Assembly (NCBI GenBank): GCA_019828545.1
Contig: JACVRA010000246.1
Location: forward strand, 248,001-312,000
Reading direction: 5' to 3'
DNA length: 64,000 nt
From: Paracamarosporium sp. OC-R06-R3
Taxonomy: Eukaryota > Ascomycota > Dothideomycetes > Pleosporales > Didymosphaeriaceae
Shown here: positions 43,850 to 55,012 of the stretch, in pieces
How positions within the stretch are numbered: the first letter of the stretch is position 1
Layout: each line of letters opens with the position of its first letter
Notes under the pieces: generated by a model
What the model was told of the DNA's origin: nothing
Databases searched by the model: none
Seen by the model: only the letters and a program-made list of their open reading frames with translations
Program-made: the position numbers and the translations under genes

Positions 43850-46800
43850 ATGGCGCCCAAAGACAGACAGCCGCGCGAAGAATCCATTGAGCGCACCACC
43901 GAATATGACGAGTTCCTTGACATACTAGCAGAATATCACGAAAAAAGGGGGTTCGTGACTCCGTGTGTGCGTCGTTGCAGAGCGCAGCCGTGTTGACCGT
44001 GATGCGTAGGACCATACTCGATCGCGAACCTAAGATCGGCAGCCGGCATATCGACCTGTTGCGCCTGTACAAGCGCGTGAACGAAGAGGGTGGCTACGAC
44101 AAGGTCTCAGATACCAAAAACAACAAGCTCGCCTGGCGACGCCTGGCCGGCGAGTTTCTCCCTGGCAGCGCAAACCTAACCACACAAGCGTTCCTGGTCA
44201 AGACGACATACTATAAGAATCTTGCGTACGCCGTACATTGCACACTGCTGCGCGCAAGCGTCTAACAACTGCTATAGTGCCTACGAGATATCGACTGTCC
44301 ACAAGCGCGACCCGCCGCCCAAAGAGATCCTTGAAGACGTGTCTGCGAAAGGCGGCGATCTGTTGACCCGCACCGTAGAGAACTATTTCCGCCCTCTCAG
44401 CAGAGAAACAGAGCGGCTGCGCGGCGACGACGATTCGGAGGATTCAGAGGGTGACGGCGAAACTAAAACCCCGCGCGAAAACAAGATGGATGTAGACGAT
44501 CCAGGAAGTCGGCGCTGTATGCGATCCCGTCTAGGTGAAAAAGTGCTTCACTAACTGTGCATCAGCCCTCCGCCATGCTCCGCCACAGCGGGTGCTATTT
44601 CAACCAGAGGTTTCGCGTCGAGAGACCCGCCAATCTGCAGGTCACCTCAACTCGCCTCAACCCAACGGTGCCTACGGCACCAGCGGAGCCGCCTCGACTA
44701 TTGCCAACTACGAGCCGCGGACTAACGTCCCATCTACCATGAAGCCCGTGAACACTCCGTCGAATAATCCCGAATACTTCAATCAGCTGAAGAGAAAGTA
44801 TATCGTTAACAGGAAGAATAGGCCCGTGCCGCTGAAGGGCATGATGCTTCCCGGCACGGGCTTCCCTGGTCCAAACATATATATAAGAGCCTTGCATGCG
44901 CTGCGGTCAAAGGAGCCCGAAGAGGAGGCCTATGCACTGCACCATCTGGTCAAGATTTCGCACGAACGTGGCGATAAGTATAGGTTTGATCAGTTCCCAG
45001 GTCTTGCTGAAGCACTCATCGAAAAAGTCATCCAGGCTGCGTCTCTGTACTATGATGTCCATTGGGAAATATCGTATGTCGAAGAAGAGTTTGAACAACC
45101 AAACGTTCTCAATGGCCTAAATGGGACCAAGGACCTCATGCGCCGCATACAGTTGTTGCAGACTCTGGACAGGCGAGACGATCTTTTACCAGATGAAGAT
45201 GCAAAAGTCCTCAACATGATCAACGAAGCAGCTCTTATCTTGCGAAATATGGTAATGCTTCACGAGAACGCCTTGCTCGTTTCAACGATACCGACTACGA
45301 AAGATTTGATTGTGATCCTGCTGAATTTGCCAAAGCATCCGACAGCGACTGAATTGCAGCATTACGCTTTGGAGATTGCGGAGCAAACAACAAGATTTTG
45401 GTACTTGGATGCTCAGAGCCCCTTGTACCGATCATTGCTCGCTCAAATTGATTGCGACGATCGTGGGAAGATCATTACTTCACTGAGAGCGTTAGGTCGC
45501 ATTGCGATGAATCTCGAGGCTACGAACAAGCTTACTGGTGTTCCCACAACGACTCTCAAGTCACTGTGCGACTGGCTATTGATCGAAGACGAGGAGCTTC
45601 GGATTGCTTGTCTAGATTTTCTTTATCTTTTCACTGGCTTCGCGGACAACGTACAGATACTGGTCGACGAGATAGACATCGAAGTCCTTGTGAACCAGCT
45701 GGTCCGGCTTCTTCAATTCGGTGCTCAAGCTTTTGAAGAACGTCGAAGTAACACGAAATCCTCAAAGTCTTCTTCGCAAGCAGAGGACGCACCGAAGTTG
45801 TCTTCTGCCATAATAGAACAGCTAGTGATTCTGGATGAGCCCGAACGCAGTTCGCAGTGGCTGCGAACATGCTACGAGGAAGACCCCACGGGAGAGATTA
45901 CCCAGATTCAACTATGGACCGCGTACAACGCAGCTTTCTCAGAAATGATGTCGAACAACCCATCGTATAAACAGCTCATGCCAGCGAAGGATTTCATCAC
46001 AAACGTATCCACAACTTTTGTGGGGGCCCAAGCGCAAGTGATTACAACAACAAGTCCACCAAAGTACACAATCAAAGGGATCCGCCCTCGTTCAGTTCCA
46101 GTCGATCCTGCCACTAAGAAAGCGTACTTGCGCTGTTGTTGGCATCCACCAAGTCTGCTGAATGGCGTTGCAGATAGTAAACACTCAACAGCCAAGATCG
46201 AGTGCGGTGAGTTCACATCTGGCGTCAAGGCTATGTGGGAACATGTAGTGTCCTCGCATCTCAAAATACCACGGGACGATTCCGGAAAATGGTTATTAGA
46301 ACAAAAGCCGGATATCAATATGGAAAATGGCGATGCTGTTAGTACTTCTAAGCCAACAAAGTACTCCTGCCACTGGGGCGGTTGCACACATTTCGACGCT
46401 GCCGGTACGGAGTCTGCGTATGAAGCTGGCCAACACATCAAAACGCATCTTCCTGATACGGGCCTTCTACATGCAGTTCACGCCAAGCACAACCGCACTC
46501 CATCGAACTCCACGCCACTTACCACGTCTGCACAAGTCCGCCATGAGAACTTTCAGCCGCAGTTCAGCCAGCCTGTGGGTCTAGGTAGCTTGGGCATGGG
46601 GGCGCGATACAACGACAGATATGGGCATGGTGACCGGCCTGTCCCGACCGCTCAGATGCCTGCCCAGACGCCTGCACCGAATTTCAGGTATTATAACACA
46701 TCAGCCGACGAGGCTGGTGATGCTGCTGGCCTTCCACTGTCTGCCATTCTTGTTCTTCGAAATCTTGCACGCCAACTTGGAAAGCTTCCACCGCCCTCCT

Positions 46801-47117
46801 CTATACACGAGATCCCCGACTCGCCTACACACAAACGCACGTTCAGCGAATCAAGTCCAGACCATCGACGTACAACTGGTGGAAAGAAACCCAGGTTAAG
46901 CGACGCTGCAAGAGAGAATAGAGATCGAGACATTGAAAGGGACGAGCGGGACGAACAGGAAGCAAGATCTGCGGGATGGGTTTCGAGAGTCTTCACGCCT
47001 GTGAAAGAACAGCTTGGGTTTGTAATGGCGCACAACTTGACGCTTAGGAACTATATGGGAGCGCTATTCAAAGCCATCGCCGAGGGTGAGGTCAAACGAA
47101 TAAGCAATCATGCATAG
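43850..47117 (+). CDS. RSC9: RSC chromatin-remodelling complex subunit RSC9 (ARID + RFX-like)
   Basis: DNA-binding subunit of the RSC/SWI-SNF class remodeller. Exons: 43850-43950, 44010-44225, 44278-44516 and 44566-47117, giving 1035 residues. The ARID is split across the first exons: YDEFLDILAEYHEKRGTILD, IDLLRLYKRVNEEGGYDKVS and NKLAWRRLAGEFLPG. An armadillo-like helical centre (RIQLLQTLDRRDD, LIVILLNLPKHPTATELQHY, LCDWLLIEDEELRIACLDFL) is followed by an RFX-type/C2H2-like part (AYLRCCWHPPSLL, KYSCHWGGCTHF, AGQHIKTHLPD). The C-terminus ends in a basic helix (NYMGALFKAIAEGEV). Intron 3 is read as 44517-44565 (GTATGC donor); an alternative GTGAAA donor at 44535 would leave only 31 nt. Confidence 0.9.
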
Positions 47118-47926
47118 GGGGCATAATATGAGGATGCTGGCGTTCCGGAACTCGAGTATTTCTGTCGAGCGGCATAGCTGGATTGGCGTTGTTATGGGTG
47201 TGGACAGCGCGGTTTGGTTGGATTTTCTTTGCCTTAGGCCTGGCGTCCAGAATCGACATAGTTGCAAATACCTGCGACCGTATCGAGACTTCCCTATTTT
47301 CTGATAGATTGACTGCTAAGTATAGTCAGTATCAAATTGTCTATCTTTAGCATTTTCCTTCCCGTCCCCGGTTTCCGCCCTGATTTCAATGTTCTGAAAC
47401 CGTCCCGATACACAAGACCGCATAAAGCGGAGACCCACTGCTTTCCACACGATCATCTTGCCGCCACAAAACATTGTCAAAAAGCAGCTAAATCCCTACT
47501 TCCAGGGCGTTGTCAAACCTCCGGATTGCTGAAAGCAAAATAGTGGCCTGGACTAGTACGGCGCGATATCGTTCAACTGTTCGAGACCTTAGTTCTCGGG
47601 AATATCTAGGATGGTCTGAGATGTAGGAACGTATGCCCGTACACCAAACGGGAACGCCAAACGGGGTGCGTCGCGATGTGGAATGTAGCGTAGCCGCAAG
47701 ATGAAGGATAACGGGCGCTAGGGCTAACAATACAAAAGGTTGTGTTCACCATCGCATTTCGTCTGGTGGCAGGGCAGCAGGTCGGCTCATATTCACAACA
47801 CTTCGATACGTCTCTTTCTTTCGAAGCTGGGCTTCCGCTACTCTCCGCATCGTACGCTCCTTATTCTTGATAAATTCTTTATAAGTACCGGCTTCATTTG
47901 TCAGTTCTTGTTTGCAGTAGTTCAAA
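47118..47926. promoter_or_regulatory. Intergenic, upstream of secreted proline-rich gene
   Basis: 809 bases with no gene. The last 150 bases are C/T-rich (TCTCTTTCTTTCG near 47810), consistent with a fungal promoter and leader. Confidence 0.4.
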
Positions 47927-49009
47927 ATGAAGGTCGTCCTCACTCTCCTTGCTACCTCAGCACTTGTGCAGAGCTTTGCTATCGGCTTTGATGCTCCGAA
48001 CGATGGAGTCATGAAGCGTCAGGCTCCAAAGACAACTGTTTCCACCGCTCCAACTGAGGCTCTGCCGACCCCGGCTACCGGGGTACCAGCTCCCCCGTAA
48101 GCCAAACCAGATTTACATACACCATTGCAAAGTGAGGAGATTGACTGAGACCTGTTAGGTATGAAGCTTCCACACCTCCTCCAGCTCCCGTAGGCAAAGC
48201 CAATGACCCTTTGGCTGCTGCAGCCCCCGGAAATGGGACTGCGCCTCCGCCTCCGCCTCCGCCTTCTGGAGCTCCCACACCCCCAACCCCACCTTCTGGT
48301 GTACCAGCTCCGCCGTAGGTCCCTGTGTTTATCTCCCAGTGTACGTGCACAATTATCTAATATTTGGTCAATAGGTCTGGCGCACCAACGCCTCCACCAG
48401 GCCCTATAGGCAAAGCGAATGATCCGGCTCCGCCAGCCCCTGGAAATGGGACTGCTCCGCCGCCACCACCAGCTAGGTCTGGTGCTCCAGTACGTTCACA
48501 CTGAGACAATGAAAGACCTTAGATGAAAGATTAACATGGACTCCCAGCCACCACCCCCTGCACTAGCAGTCAATGGCACTGCGGCTCCACCCCCTCCACC
48601 GACTGGATCTGGTGCTCCGGTATGCTCATACCTGAGACAATCAAGGAATTCAAGAAAGAGATCTAACAGCTTATTAGCCACCACCTCCCGCACCGCCCAT
48701 TGACCCCGCGGCAGCTGCTAATGGCACGGCTCCGACTCCTCCAGATGCGAAGGGCAAGGGCAAGGGTAAAGGCACCGCAACGGCAGCTGCTACGCCTCCT
48801 GCAGCTCCTACTGCGTAAGTATTTTCGTAAGTCTACAGTATTATGGCAATCAGTAACATTTTATCTGTAGGCTCGGGACTAGTGCTCCCCCCACACCTCC
48901 AGCCAATGGTACAACTCCTGATGCGAAGGGCAAGAAGAATGATGTTGCGGCTCAAGGAGTTGGAAAAGCTAAGAGCCCTGCTAGGCGAAGGGTGCTCAAG
49001 CTGTTCTAG
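47927..49009 (+). CDS. Secreted proline-rich protein built from repeated exons
   Basis: 262 residues in six small exons: 47927-48096, 48159-48314, 48375-48489, 48548-48619, 48678-48814 and 48871-49009. Introns are 62, 60, 58, 58 and 56 nt, all in frame. The N-terminus (MKVVLTLLATSALVQSFA) looks like a signal peptide, followed by GFDAPNDGVMKR, a Kex2-type KR site, then QAPKTTV. Exons 2 to 6 each carry one version of a module with an N-glycosylation sequon and Pro run: GNGTAPPPPPP, GNGTAPPPPP, VNGTAAPPPPP, ANGTAPTPPDAKGKGKGKGT and ANGTTPDAKGKK. Exons 1 and 2 both end in GVPAP plus two bases of the next Pro codon. Introns 3 and 4 share CTGAGACAAT, so the exon-intron units were probably copied together. 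The tail is basic (SPARRRVLKLF). It is likely a wall-associated or secreted structural protein. No homologue is recognised. Confidence 0.78.
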
Positions 49010-49391
49010 AGTATCGAAGTGCAGTATCTCCGAATGTTTGATCGGTGACGGTACAATGTGCTCAGGACGCATTTATTTGCTTTTCTTGAGGCTTGGACTA
49101 AATATTGGATGGACTTTAAGGGTTGCTGTCACAGGCGAGATTCCGAGAGGAATTGAAAGGAGAAGTTTCTTACTGTTGAAATGGCAGAGCCATATACACT
49201 GCGCAGTTGACATGCAGCATATTAAAAGCAATTCATATCTGAAGACTGAACTCGTGAATAAGAGCCGTGGGTTCTGACTTTCGCTGACTAACGCCCCTCA
49301 CCTTACTCGAACATTTTGCCCCGCGCGACCAAAAAGTTTCCACCCCGCCAAACACAAAACTTCAAACCACCGCGACTGTGTCCAACAAATA
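49010..49391. promoter_or_regulatory. Intergenic, promoter of DPH2 gene
   Basis: 382 bases, no gene or clear site. Confidence 0.4.
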
Positions 49392-51122
49392 ATGGCCGCC
49401 CACGCCCCCGAAACCGCGCCCGTTCTCTCCACACCTGATACGCACATCTTTGAAGACCCTACGCCTACAGTCGATACCTCGAGTCTACCTAGACTAGATG
49501 ATGAGCAAATTACGCTCACATATGAGATTGAGAGAACGGTAAAGGAAATTCGGGAAGGAAGATGGAAGAGGATTGCGCTACAATTCCCGGATCGCATGTT
49601 GGTGGATGCACCGAGGGTATATGAGGGGCTCGCTAAGGGACTGGGAGGCGCGCGTGAGAGAAACGATGGGAGTGTGAAAGAACGCGTCCATGGAAAGGCT
49701 ACCGAGAACGAAGCTGTAGAGAAGCTGCAGGGCCTAGATTTGAAAGAGGAGGCTGAAACAGAAGAAAGGCTATTTATATTGGGCGACACATCGTATGGGG
49801 CCTGCTGCGTGGACGAAGTCGCTGCGGAGCATGTCGATGCAGATGTCGTCGTGCACTACGGCCGCTCGTGTCTTTCGCCACCTTCGAGGCTACCCGTAAT
49901 CTACGTTTTCACTGAGCGAGAATTGGATCTAGATCCGCTGGTAGCGACATTTAAGCAGACGTATCCGGACAAGGACAGGAAGCTTATACTGATGGCGGAT
50001 ATTCCATACTCGCACCACGTATCCACACTCCATGCCCGTCTTCGCAAAGACGGATACACGAATTTGTTCGCAACGGAGATAGTGCATAATCCAAGCAGCT
50101 TGCTACCAAATCGCACGATACCAGCGGAAGCAGAAGGCTCAAAAGATGCACTTCGCTCATACGACCTCTTCCATATCTCCGATCCACCACCTTCCCTCCT
50201 TCTTACCCTCTCCTCCCGTGTTGCATCAACACACATCTACCCCACCGATACGCCCGCGCCTTCAGCTACCCTCGCGTCGACATCACTTGCTCTACGTCGA
50301 CGCTATGCACTCCTGACATCACTCTCCTCGGCATCCGTCTTTGGCATTTTGATCAACACTCTGAGCGTGAAGAACTATATGCACATACTGGCGCACGTCC
50401 AGAAGCAGATAGCAGCTGTCGGAAAGAAGGCATACACCTTCGTTGTCGGCAAGGTGAATGCCGCCAAAGTTGCGAACTTCAGTGAGGTGGGCGGCTGGGT
50501 GGTCATTGGGTGTTGGGAGAGCAGCCTGATCGAAAGCAAAGAGTTTTGGAAGCCGTTGATTACGCCATTTGAGCTTGGCATCGCATTGCAGAGCGATGAG
50601 AGCAGAGTTTGGACGGGTGAGTGGGAAGCTGATTTCCAAAACGTTTTGGACGAAGAGAAGAGCAGGCCAAAGGAAGCTGTGAATGGTACAAGTGATGAAC
50701 TTGGAGAGAACAAGGAAGCGACGAACGGTGATGAGGGTGCTGATGGGGAGTATGACTCCGAAGAAGAGTCCGCTCCACCTGAATTTGATCTGCGTACTGG
50801 TCGCTACGTGTCGCATTCACGCCCGATGCGTACTACCACACCCAAAATCACATCTCAATCCCAGACCCAGCTTCAAGATGGTAAGGCAACATCCACTAGT
50901 ACCGCGTTAACGAAGCGTGCGAACGGCGACCTAGCACAAATCGGAGGTGTGGTGTCTCCAGGTGCGGAGTTTCTGCGTGAGAAGAGAACCTGGCAGGGCT
51001 TAGGAAGTGACTATAGGGAAGAGGAAGAGAATGGAGCGAGTGGACATGCGGCGAAAATAGAGGAGGGCAGGAGTGGGATTGCGAGAGGCTATGTCGTTGG
51101 AGAGGAGGAGAGAGTACATTGA
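49392..51122 (+). CDS. DPH2: Diphthamide biosynthesis protein 2
   Basis: Subunit of the Dph1-Dph2 radical-SAM-like iron-sulfur enzyme that transfers the 3-amino-3-carboxypropyl group to the eEF2 histidine. Single exon, 576 residues. The family pattern is clear: IALQFPDRMLVDAPRVYEGL, FILGDTSYGACCVDEVAAEH (first Cys), VVVHYGRSCLSPPSRLPVIY (second Cys), YMHILAHVQKQIAAVGKKAY and VIGCWESSLIESKEFWKPLI (third Cys). PFELGIAL and PEFDLRTGRYV follow. A Glu/Asp-rich insert and a disordered C-terminus with FLREKRTWQGLGSDY complete it. All core parts are present. Confidence 0.95.
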   Translation: MAAHAPETAPVLSTPDTHIFEDPTPTVDTSSLPRLDDEQITLTYEIERTVKEIREGRWKRIALQFPDRMLVDAPRVYEGLAKGLGGARERNDGSVKERVHGKATENEAVEKLQGLDLKEEAETEERLFILGDTSYGACCVDEVAAEHVDADVVVHYGRSCLSPPSRLPVIYVFTERELDLDPLVATFKQTYPDKDRKLILMADIPYSHHVSTLHARLRKDGYTNLFATEIVHNPSSLLPNRTIPAEAEGSKDALRSYDLFHISDPPPSLLLTLSSRVASTHIYPTDTPAPSATLASTSLALRRRYALLTSLSSASVFGILINTLSVKNYMHILAHVQKQIAAVGKKAYTFVVGKVNAAKVANFSEVGGWVVIGCWESSLIESKEFWKPLITPFELGIALQSDESRVWTGEWEADFQNVLDEEKSRPKEAVNGTSDELGENKEATNGDEGADGEYDSEEESAPPEFDLRTGRYVSHSRPMRTTTPKITSQSQTQLQDGKATSTSTALTKRANGDLAQIGGVVSPGAEFLREKRTWQGLGSDYREEEENGASGHAAKIEEGRSGIARGYVVGEEERVH

Positions 51123-51679
51123 TGATCAGTAGAAATGGCTACCGTATGATGGCTGGAACTGGCTACTCTCTAAAATTCTAGATACCTTACGATCAACACG
51201 ATCACATATTCCCGATCATTCCATAACATCAGAACCGTCTCTATGTACTTTGTAGAACCTCTACCTTTAGACTGTGGGTACGCTCGGAATAAATGGTACC
51301 CAAACCATAAATGAATGGTATGCGTTCAAGACAACGTACTTGCCAGCGGCTTGTGCTAAGTTGCGAAAGCCGTCGGATAAAACGCACTAGAAACGTAAAG
51401 TACTAGATGCTGTGCATTACTGCGGAAACTTGAGTAATTTTGAAGTGTCTGATCATGAGCCGGAAATTGAGTAATTGAGGTCACTGAAAGACATAGGCGT
51501 ATACAGAAGTGCACGCCCGCACCAATAGCTACCAACACAAGCTCCCGCATATGTAACCTCTACCATCCTCGACTATCCTTTCGGAATGCCGGTCACAATC
51601 TGGACTCTCTCATTCTAGTAGTTGAACCATACAAATCTAATACGTTAAACCTATGTTTAATAGGTATACATGCTGCCGC
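51123..51679. other. Convergent 3' intergenic stretch, nothing seen
   Basis: 557 bases between convergent genes; only short unsupported frames. Confidence 0.5.
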
Positions 51680-52249
51680 CTACCCGCTCGCTCCACTCAA
51701 CCCTCCACCCACCTCCTGCAACCTAATCCATATACCTTCCACTTTCTCGATGAGCTCCTCAGTATTTTCCCTCTGCTCCGTAGTAACTCCTTCCCTGTGC
51801 TGAGGCCGATTCGGAGGCTCTTCAAAGTGAACAACCTTGCCCTTAGGCGCATCCACCGAACGACATTCGTTGACGGTGCGAACCGATCCAGCGTCGTTGC
51901 AGTAAAGATCGAGAGTATGCTCGCGAGCATCGTAGTGTTCTTTCACGTGTACTGTTGCGGGTATGTCTGCTTCTATGGACGGAAGTAGAGCTTCTGATAA
52001 CGGTATGCCAGTGTCGCTGAGATGTGCATATGATGCTATGAGTCCGAGAAGATGCGTGCGGTCCGCCAGAGGTTCCGGGACTGTGATCGAATCTTGTCGG
52101 CTGACTGATCCGACTGTGTAGCTGCGCTTGCGAGGCAACGGAGAAGCTGAAGGTGAGGAGTTGCTAGTCGAGGATGGCGGTGTTGGTGGGCAAGCAGAGC
52201 CAACCGAAGGGCGCCTTTTTCTGATGTTACGGGGAACGGAAAGCATCAT
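51680..52249 (-). CDS. Uncharacterised small protein
   Basis: 189 residues, single exon, family not recognised. It begins MMLSVPRNIRKRRPSVGSAC, a basic and Ser/Pro-rich start with RKRSYTVGS (a possible kinase site), then a compact stretch (DRTHLLGLIASYAHLSDTGI, IPATVHVKEHYDAREHTLDL) and a short C-terminal helix (ENTEELIEKVEGIWIRLQEV). Amino-acid usage in the middle is that of a real protein, and the long open frame on this strand has a double ATG at its start. No domain assigned. Confidence 0.55.
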   Translation of the reverse strand: MMLSVPRNIRKRRPSVGSACPPTPPSSTSNSSPSASPLPRKRSYTVGSVSRQDSITVPEPLADRTHLLGLIASYAHLSDTGIPLSEALLPSIEADIPATVHVKEHYDAREHTLDLYCNDAGSVRTVNECRSVDAPKGKVVHFEEPPNRPQHREGVTTEQRENTEELIEKVEGIWIRLQEVGGGLSGASG

Positions 52250-54007
52250 AAGATATTAGCGAGTGTAAAATTCCACAAAGCGAAAGTGACGTGGAGAGAA
52301 AGAGAGAATGTTTGCTTGCTGGCGAGATGAAAAGGCATTGTCGATTGTTTTATTGGTGCCGTCATAGAGTTGCCTTGCTGGGAGCTCTTCACATGCTTGG
52401 TGATTCTCAGCCTGAGGTTAGTTTCCGGATGCGTCCTTTATTTCAGGTTTCTCCATTTGCTTTGAGCCTGAAGCGCGAGTGATCGTCTCTTTTTGCTGCA
52501 CTATTAACTTATCCTGCTACACCGGCTCTTCTTTTCATCATTTCAATGTCAACTTTACTTCGGGTCTTTCAACCTATTGTACCGAATTTGTTCTTTCTAT
52601 TCCATTCCTTGCAATTCAACCCAGCTACCCAGATAGCGACTCCTTCCGTCCGCTTTAGCTAGTGCCAAGCTATTTATCCACACTACTTGATATATCAACT
52701 ATATGGTTACTCCCATATGCATGTGCAAATTTAGTGCAGCTTGGTCTTCTCGGTTTTACGTTAAGGTTCATCCGTATAACTCGCTGGGATACAATCCATT
52801 GAGCGTATCCCAAGTGTTGGTGCTATCCTTTGTTGTGGGCGTCGTCGGCTCCGCTCCCGACCCGTTGTTGCGATTCACGTTACCAAACCACCACCCTATG
52901 CTCCAGACTGGACGACTAGACGTCAAACATCACATGTTATGAGTATTGATACATCCTGGTGGAAAATCCTATTGCTCCCTGTGAGAAAAATGCAGCTTAT
53001 TGACGCCCGGTCTGGTATTTCCTTTAGACCACGCAATTTCAGCAGAATGTTATGACTAGTCAATCTCCACCGTCATGTTAGATCAAGCCACTAACACCTT
53101 TGTGTTAGGAGCTCCATCGCTCTGTCCAATCTTTTGTGAATTATCCGGGAAAGTTCTAACGTCATTACCCAACCATCACATTGGTTTCTTTGCTTTCATT
53201 TTTCCGATTCGTTGATACACATCCTACGAATCACGTTTGAGCTTCTTTGTTTCTCCTTGCGAATAAAGAGTCTATCACTATTCTGTTGTATACTGCAACA
53301 ATTTCCCTTACTGCCGTCGTGAAGGAGTGGATATCATGTTATATATTGTATGTGCATCAGTATGAGGGGTTTGTATAGCTAAAAGGTTTAACAATGAAGG
53401 GGAGTGTTTTGCCCATGCACTCAGGAACTTATCATGTTTTTAGCATGATCCTCTCAAGTCTAATGACCTAACGATTATCGACTTGCAAAGAAAGTATACG
53501 GAAGATCGCCTGGAAATGGTGCACATAGCCAAATTTCATACTGAACAAATTTTGATACGTGAACAGTGTACGAAAGAGATGGTTTTTATTGACTATTCAA
53601 TCACAGCACCGAGGCGACTTAGCCTGAATAGCCAATAAAAACAAGCTCCCTCGTACTCCATGCCGCTGAATATCTGCTGTAGAATCACGGAAACCCAAGC
53701 ATCCGCAAATCTTACGTCGAGCGACCCATCTATGTGTACTCCAATGACGAGGGTGACCCCCTCCGCACCTATGATATCAGCTGCGGCCCGCTCGGCAAAC
53801 CTGCCCAAGCAGCAACTCGGCAAACCTTCCCGCAACGGCGCACGCGTTACGTGTAGTGGGGGCGGGGTGCACCTCCAGAGCTGCAGGTACAGCTATAAGA
53901 GCGGAGCGTGTCATGGCGAAGGAAAAAAATGAAAAGAAAAAGAACCACAGCGTTTTTCAGATATTCTTATCCTCTAGGAGCGTCGTCTAGTATTGCAAGC
54001 CTTCACC
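52250..54007. other. 1.76-kb intergenic region with part of a direct repeat
   Basis: No gene supported; the sequence is A/T-rich with many short T runs. It contains the left copy of a 21-bp direct repeat (53633-53653) that recurs after the SDR gene. A 12-bp motif ATGACCTAACGA at 53463-53474 also recurs at 55168-55179. Confidence 0.5.
53633..53653 (+). repeat. Left copy of 21-bp direct repeat flanking SDR gene
   Basis: Begins CAATAAAAACAAG and ends CTCCCTCG. An identical copy lies at 55203-55223, 1570 bases downstream, on the other side of the SDR gene. The bases outside the match differ at both ends. Confidence 0.85.
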
Positions 54008-55012
54008 ATGCCGGACAACCCCGAAAGCAGAGACTCCCTCACCACAAGACAGCTCCCCGAGATGCAGCTGTCTACCGCAGATAGCCCTCTTACCGCCCCA
54101 AGACTCCCGCCGAATAACCTCTCCGCGACGCAAAGAGCCCAGTACAGATTCTCGGTTAAAGGAAACGCAATCGGTACGTCCTTACGCAACTCGTTCCACC
54201 CGAACCCCAAATTACTTCCCTCAAGCCATCTTTCCATCCCAAGACCTCCAAAGCTGATATGATTGCTATGCACAGTGACAGGTGGCGCCGGCACGCTCGC
54301 CCTCGAAGCCGCAACCGCCCTCCTCGAGCACGGCGTCTCAGGCCTCGCCCTCTGGGACCTAAACCCAGACCAAGCCTTCACGACGGTAAAAGCGCTACAC
54401 GCAAAGTTCCCAGACCGCAAGATCATCACCGAAGCCGTCGACGTACGGGACGAAGCACAAATCGCCTCCGCAATATCCGACACCGTGAAGCTGCTCGGAA
54501 GCGTCGACATACTATGCTGCTTCGCGGGGGTGGTAGGCTGCACGCACGCGATCGACATGAGCGCCGCGGAGTGGCGGCGCACGCACGATATTAATCTGAC
54601 GGGGAGCTTTCTCTGTGCGCAAGCGTTTGCGCGGCAGGTTAGGACGCAGGGGACGGGCGGGAGCGTCGTGTTTACTGCGAGCATCTCTGCGCATCACACG
54701 AATTATCCGCAGCCGCAGGCGGCGTATAATTCTTCGAAGACGGCGATACTTAGCTTGACGAAGAGTCTTGCCGCCGAGTGGAGTGGTTTGGGTATTAGGG
54801 TTAATTCGTTGAGTCCCGGGTACATGGATACGATATTGAATGAGGGGGATGGATTGAAGAGGGCGAGGGATAGTTGGAATGATCGCAATCCGTTCAGGAG
54901 GATGGGAAATCCTTGGGAGCTTACTGGACCTTTAATCATGCTTGTTAGTGAGGCGGGGAGGTATGTGAATGGGACGGATATCATTGTTGATGGTGGGGCG
55001 ATGGTGTTTTAG
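54008..55012 (+). CDS. Short-chain dehydrogenase/reductase, D-arabinitol/L-xylulose type
   Basis: 300 residues from exons 54008-54173 and 54276-55012 with a 102-nt intron. The join gives FSVKGNAIVTGGAGTLALEA, the NAD(P)-binding TGxxxGxG motif. Other SDR elements: CCFAG in place of NNAG, FTASISAHH (catalytic Ser), AAYNSSKTAILSLTKSLA (Tyr and Lys), IRVNSLSPGYMDT and GTDIIVDGGAMVF. The 40-residue N-terminal extension before the fold is usual for fungal polyol dehydrogenases of this kind. Asp in ALWDLNPD suggests NAD preference. Exon 2 changes composition midway, C-rich up to about 54560 and G/T-rich after, so codon use shifts within one domain. The gene is bracketed by a 21-bp direct repeat. Confidence 0.92.

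Noticed and set aside
53974..54684. 236-codon minus-strand frame opposite the SDR gene
   Set aside because: It is the antisense shadow of the C-rich SDR exon, whose motifs are clear on the plus strand.
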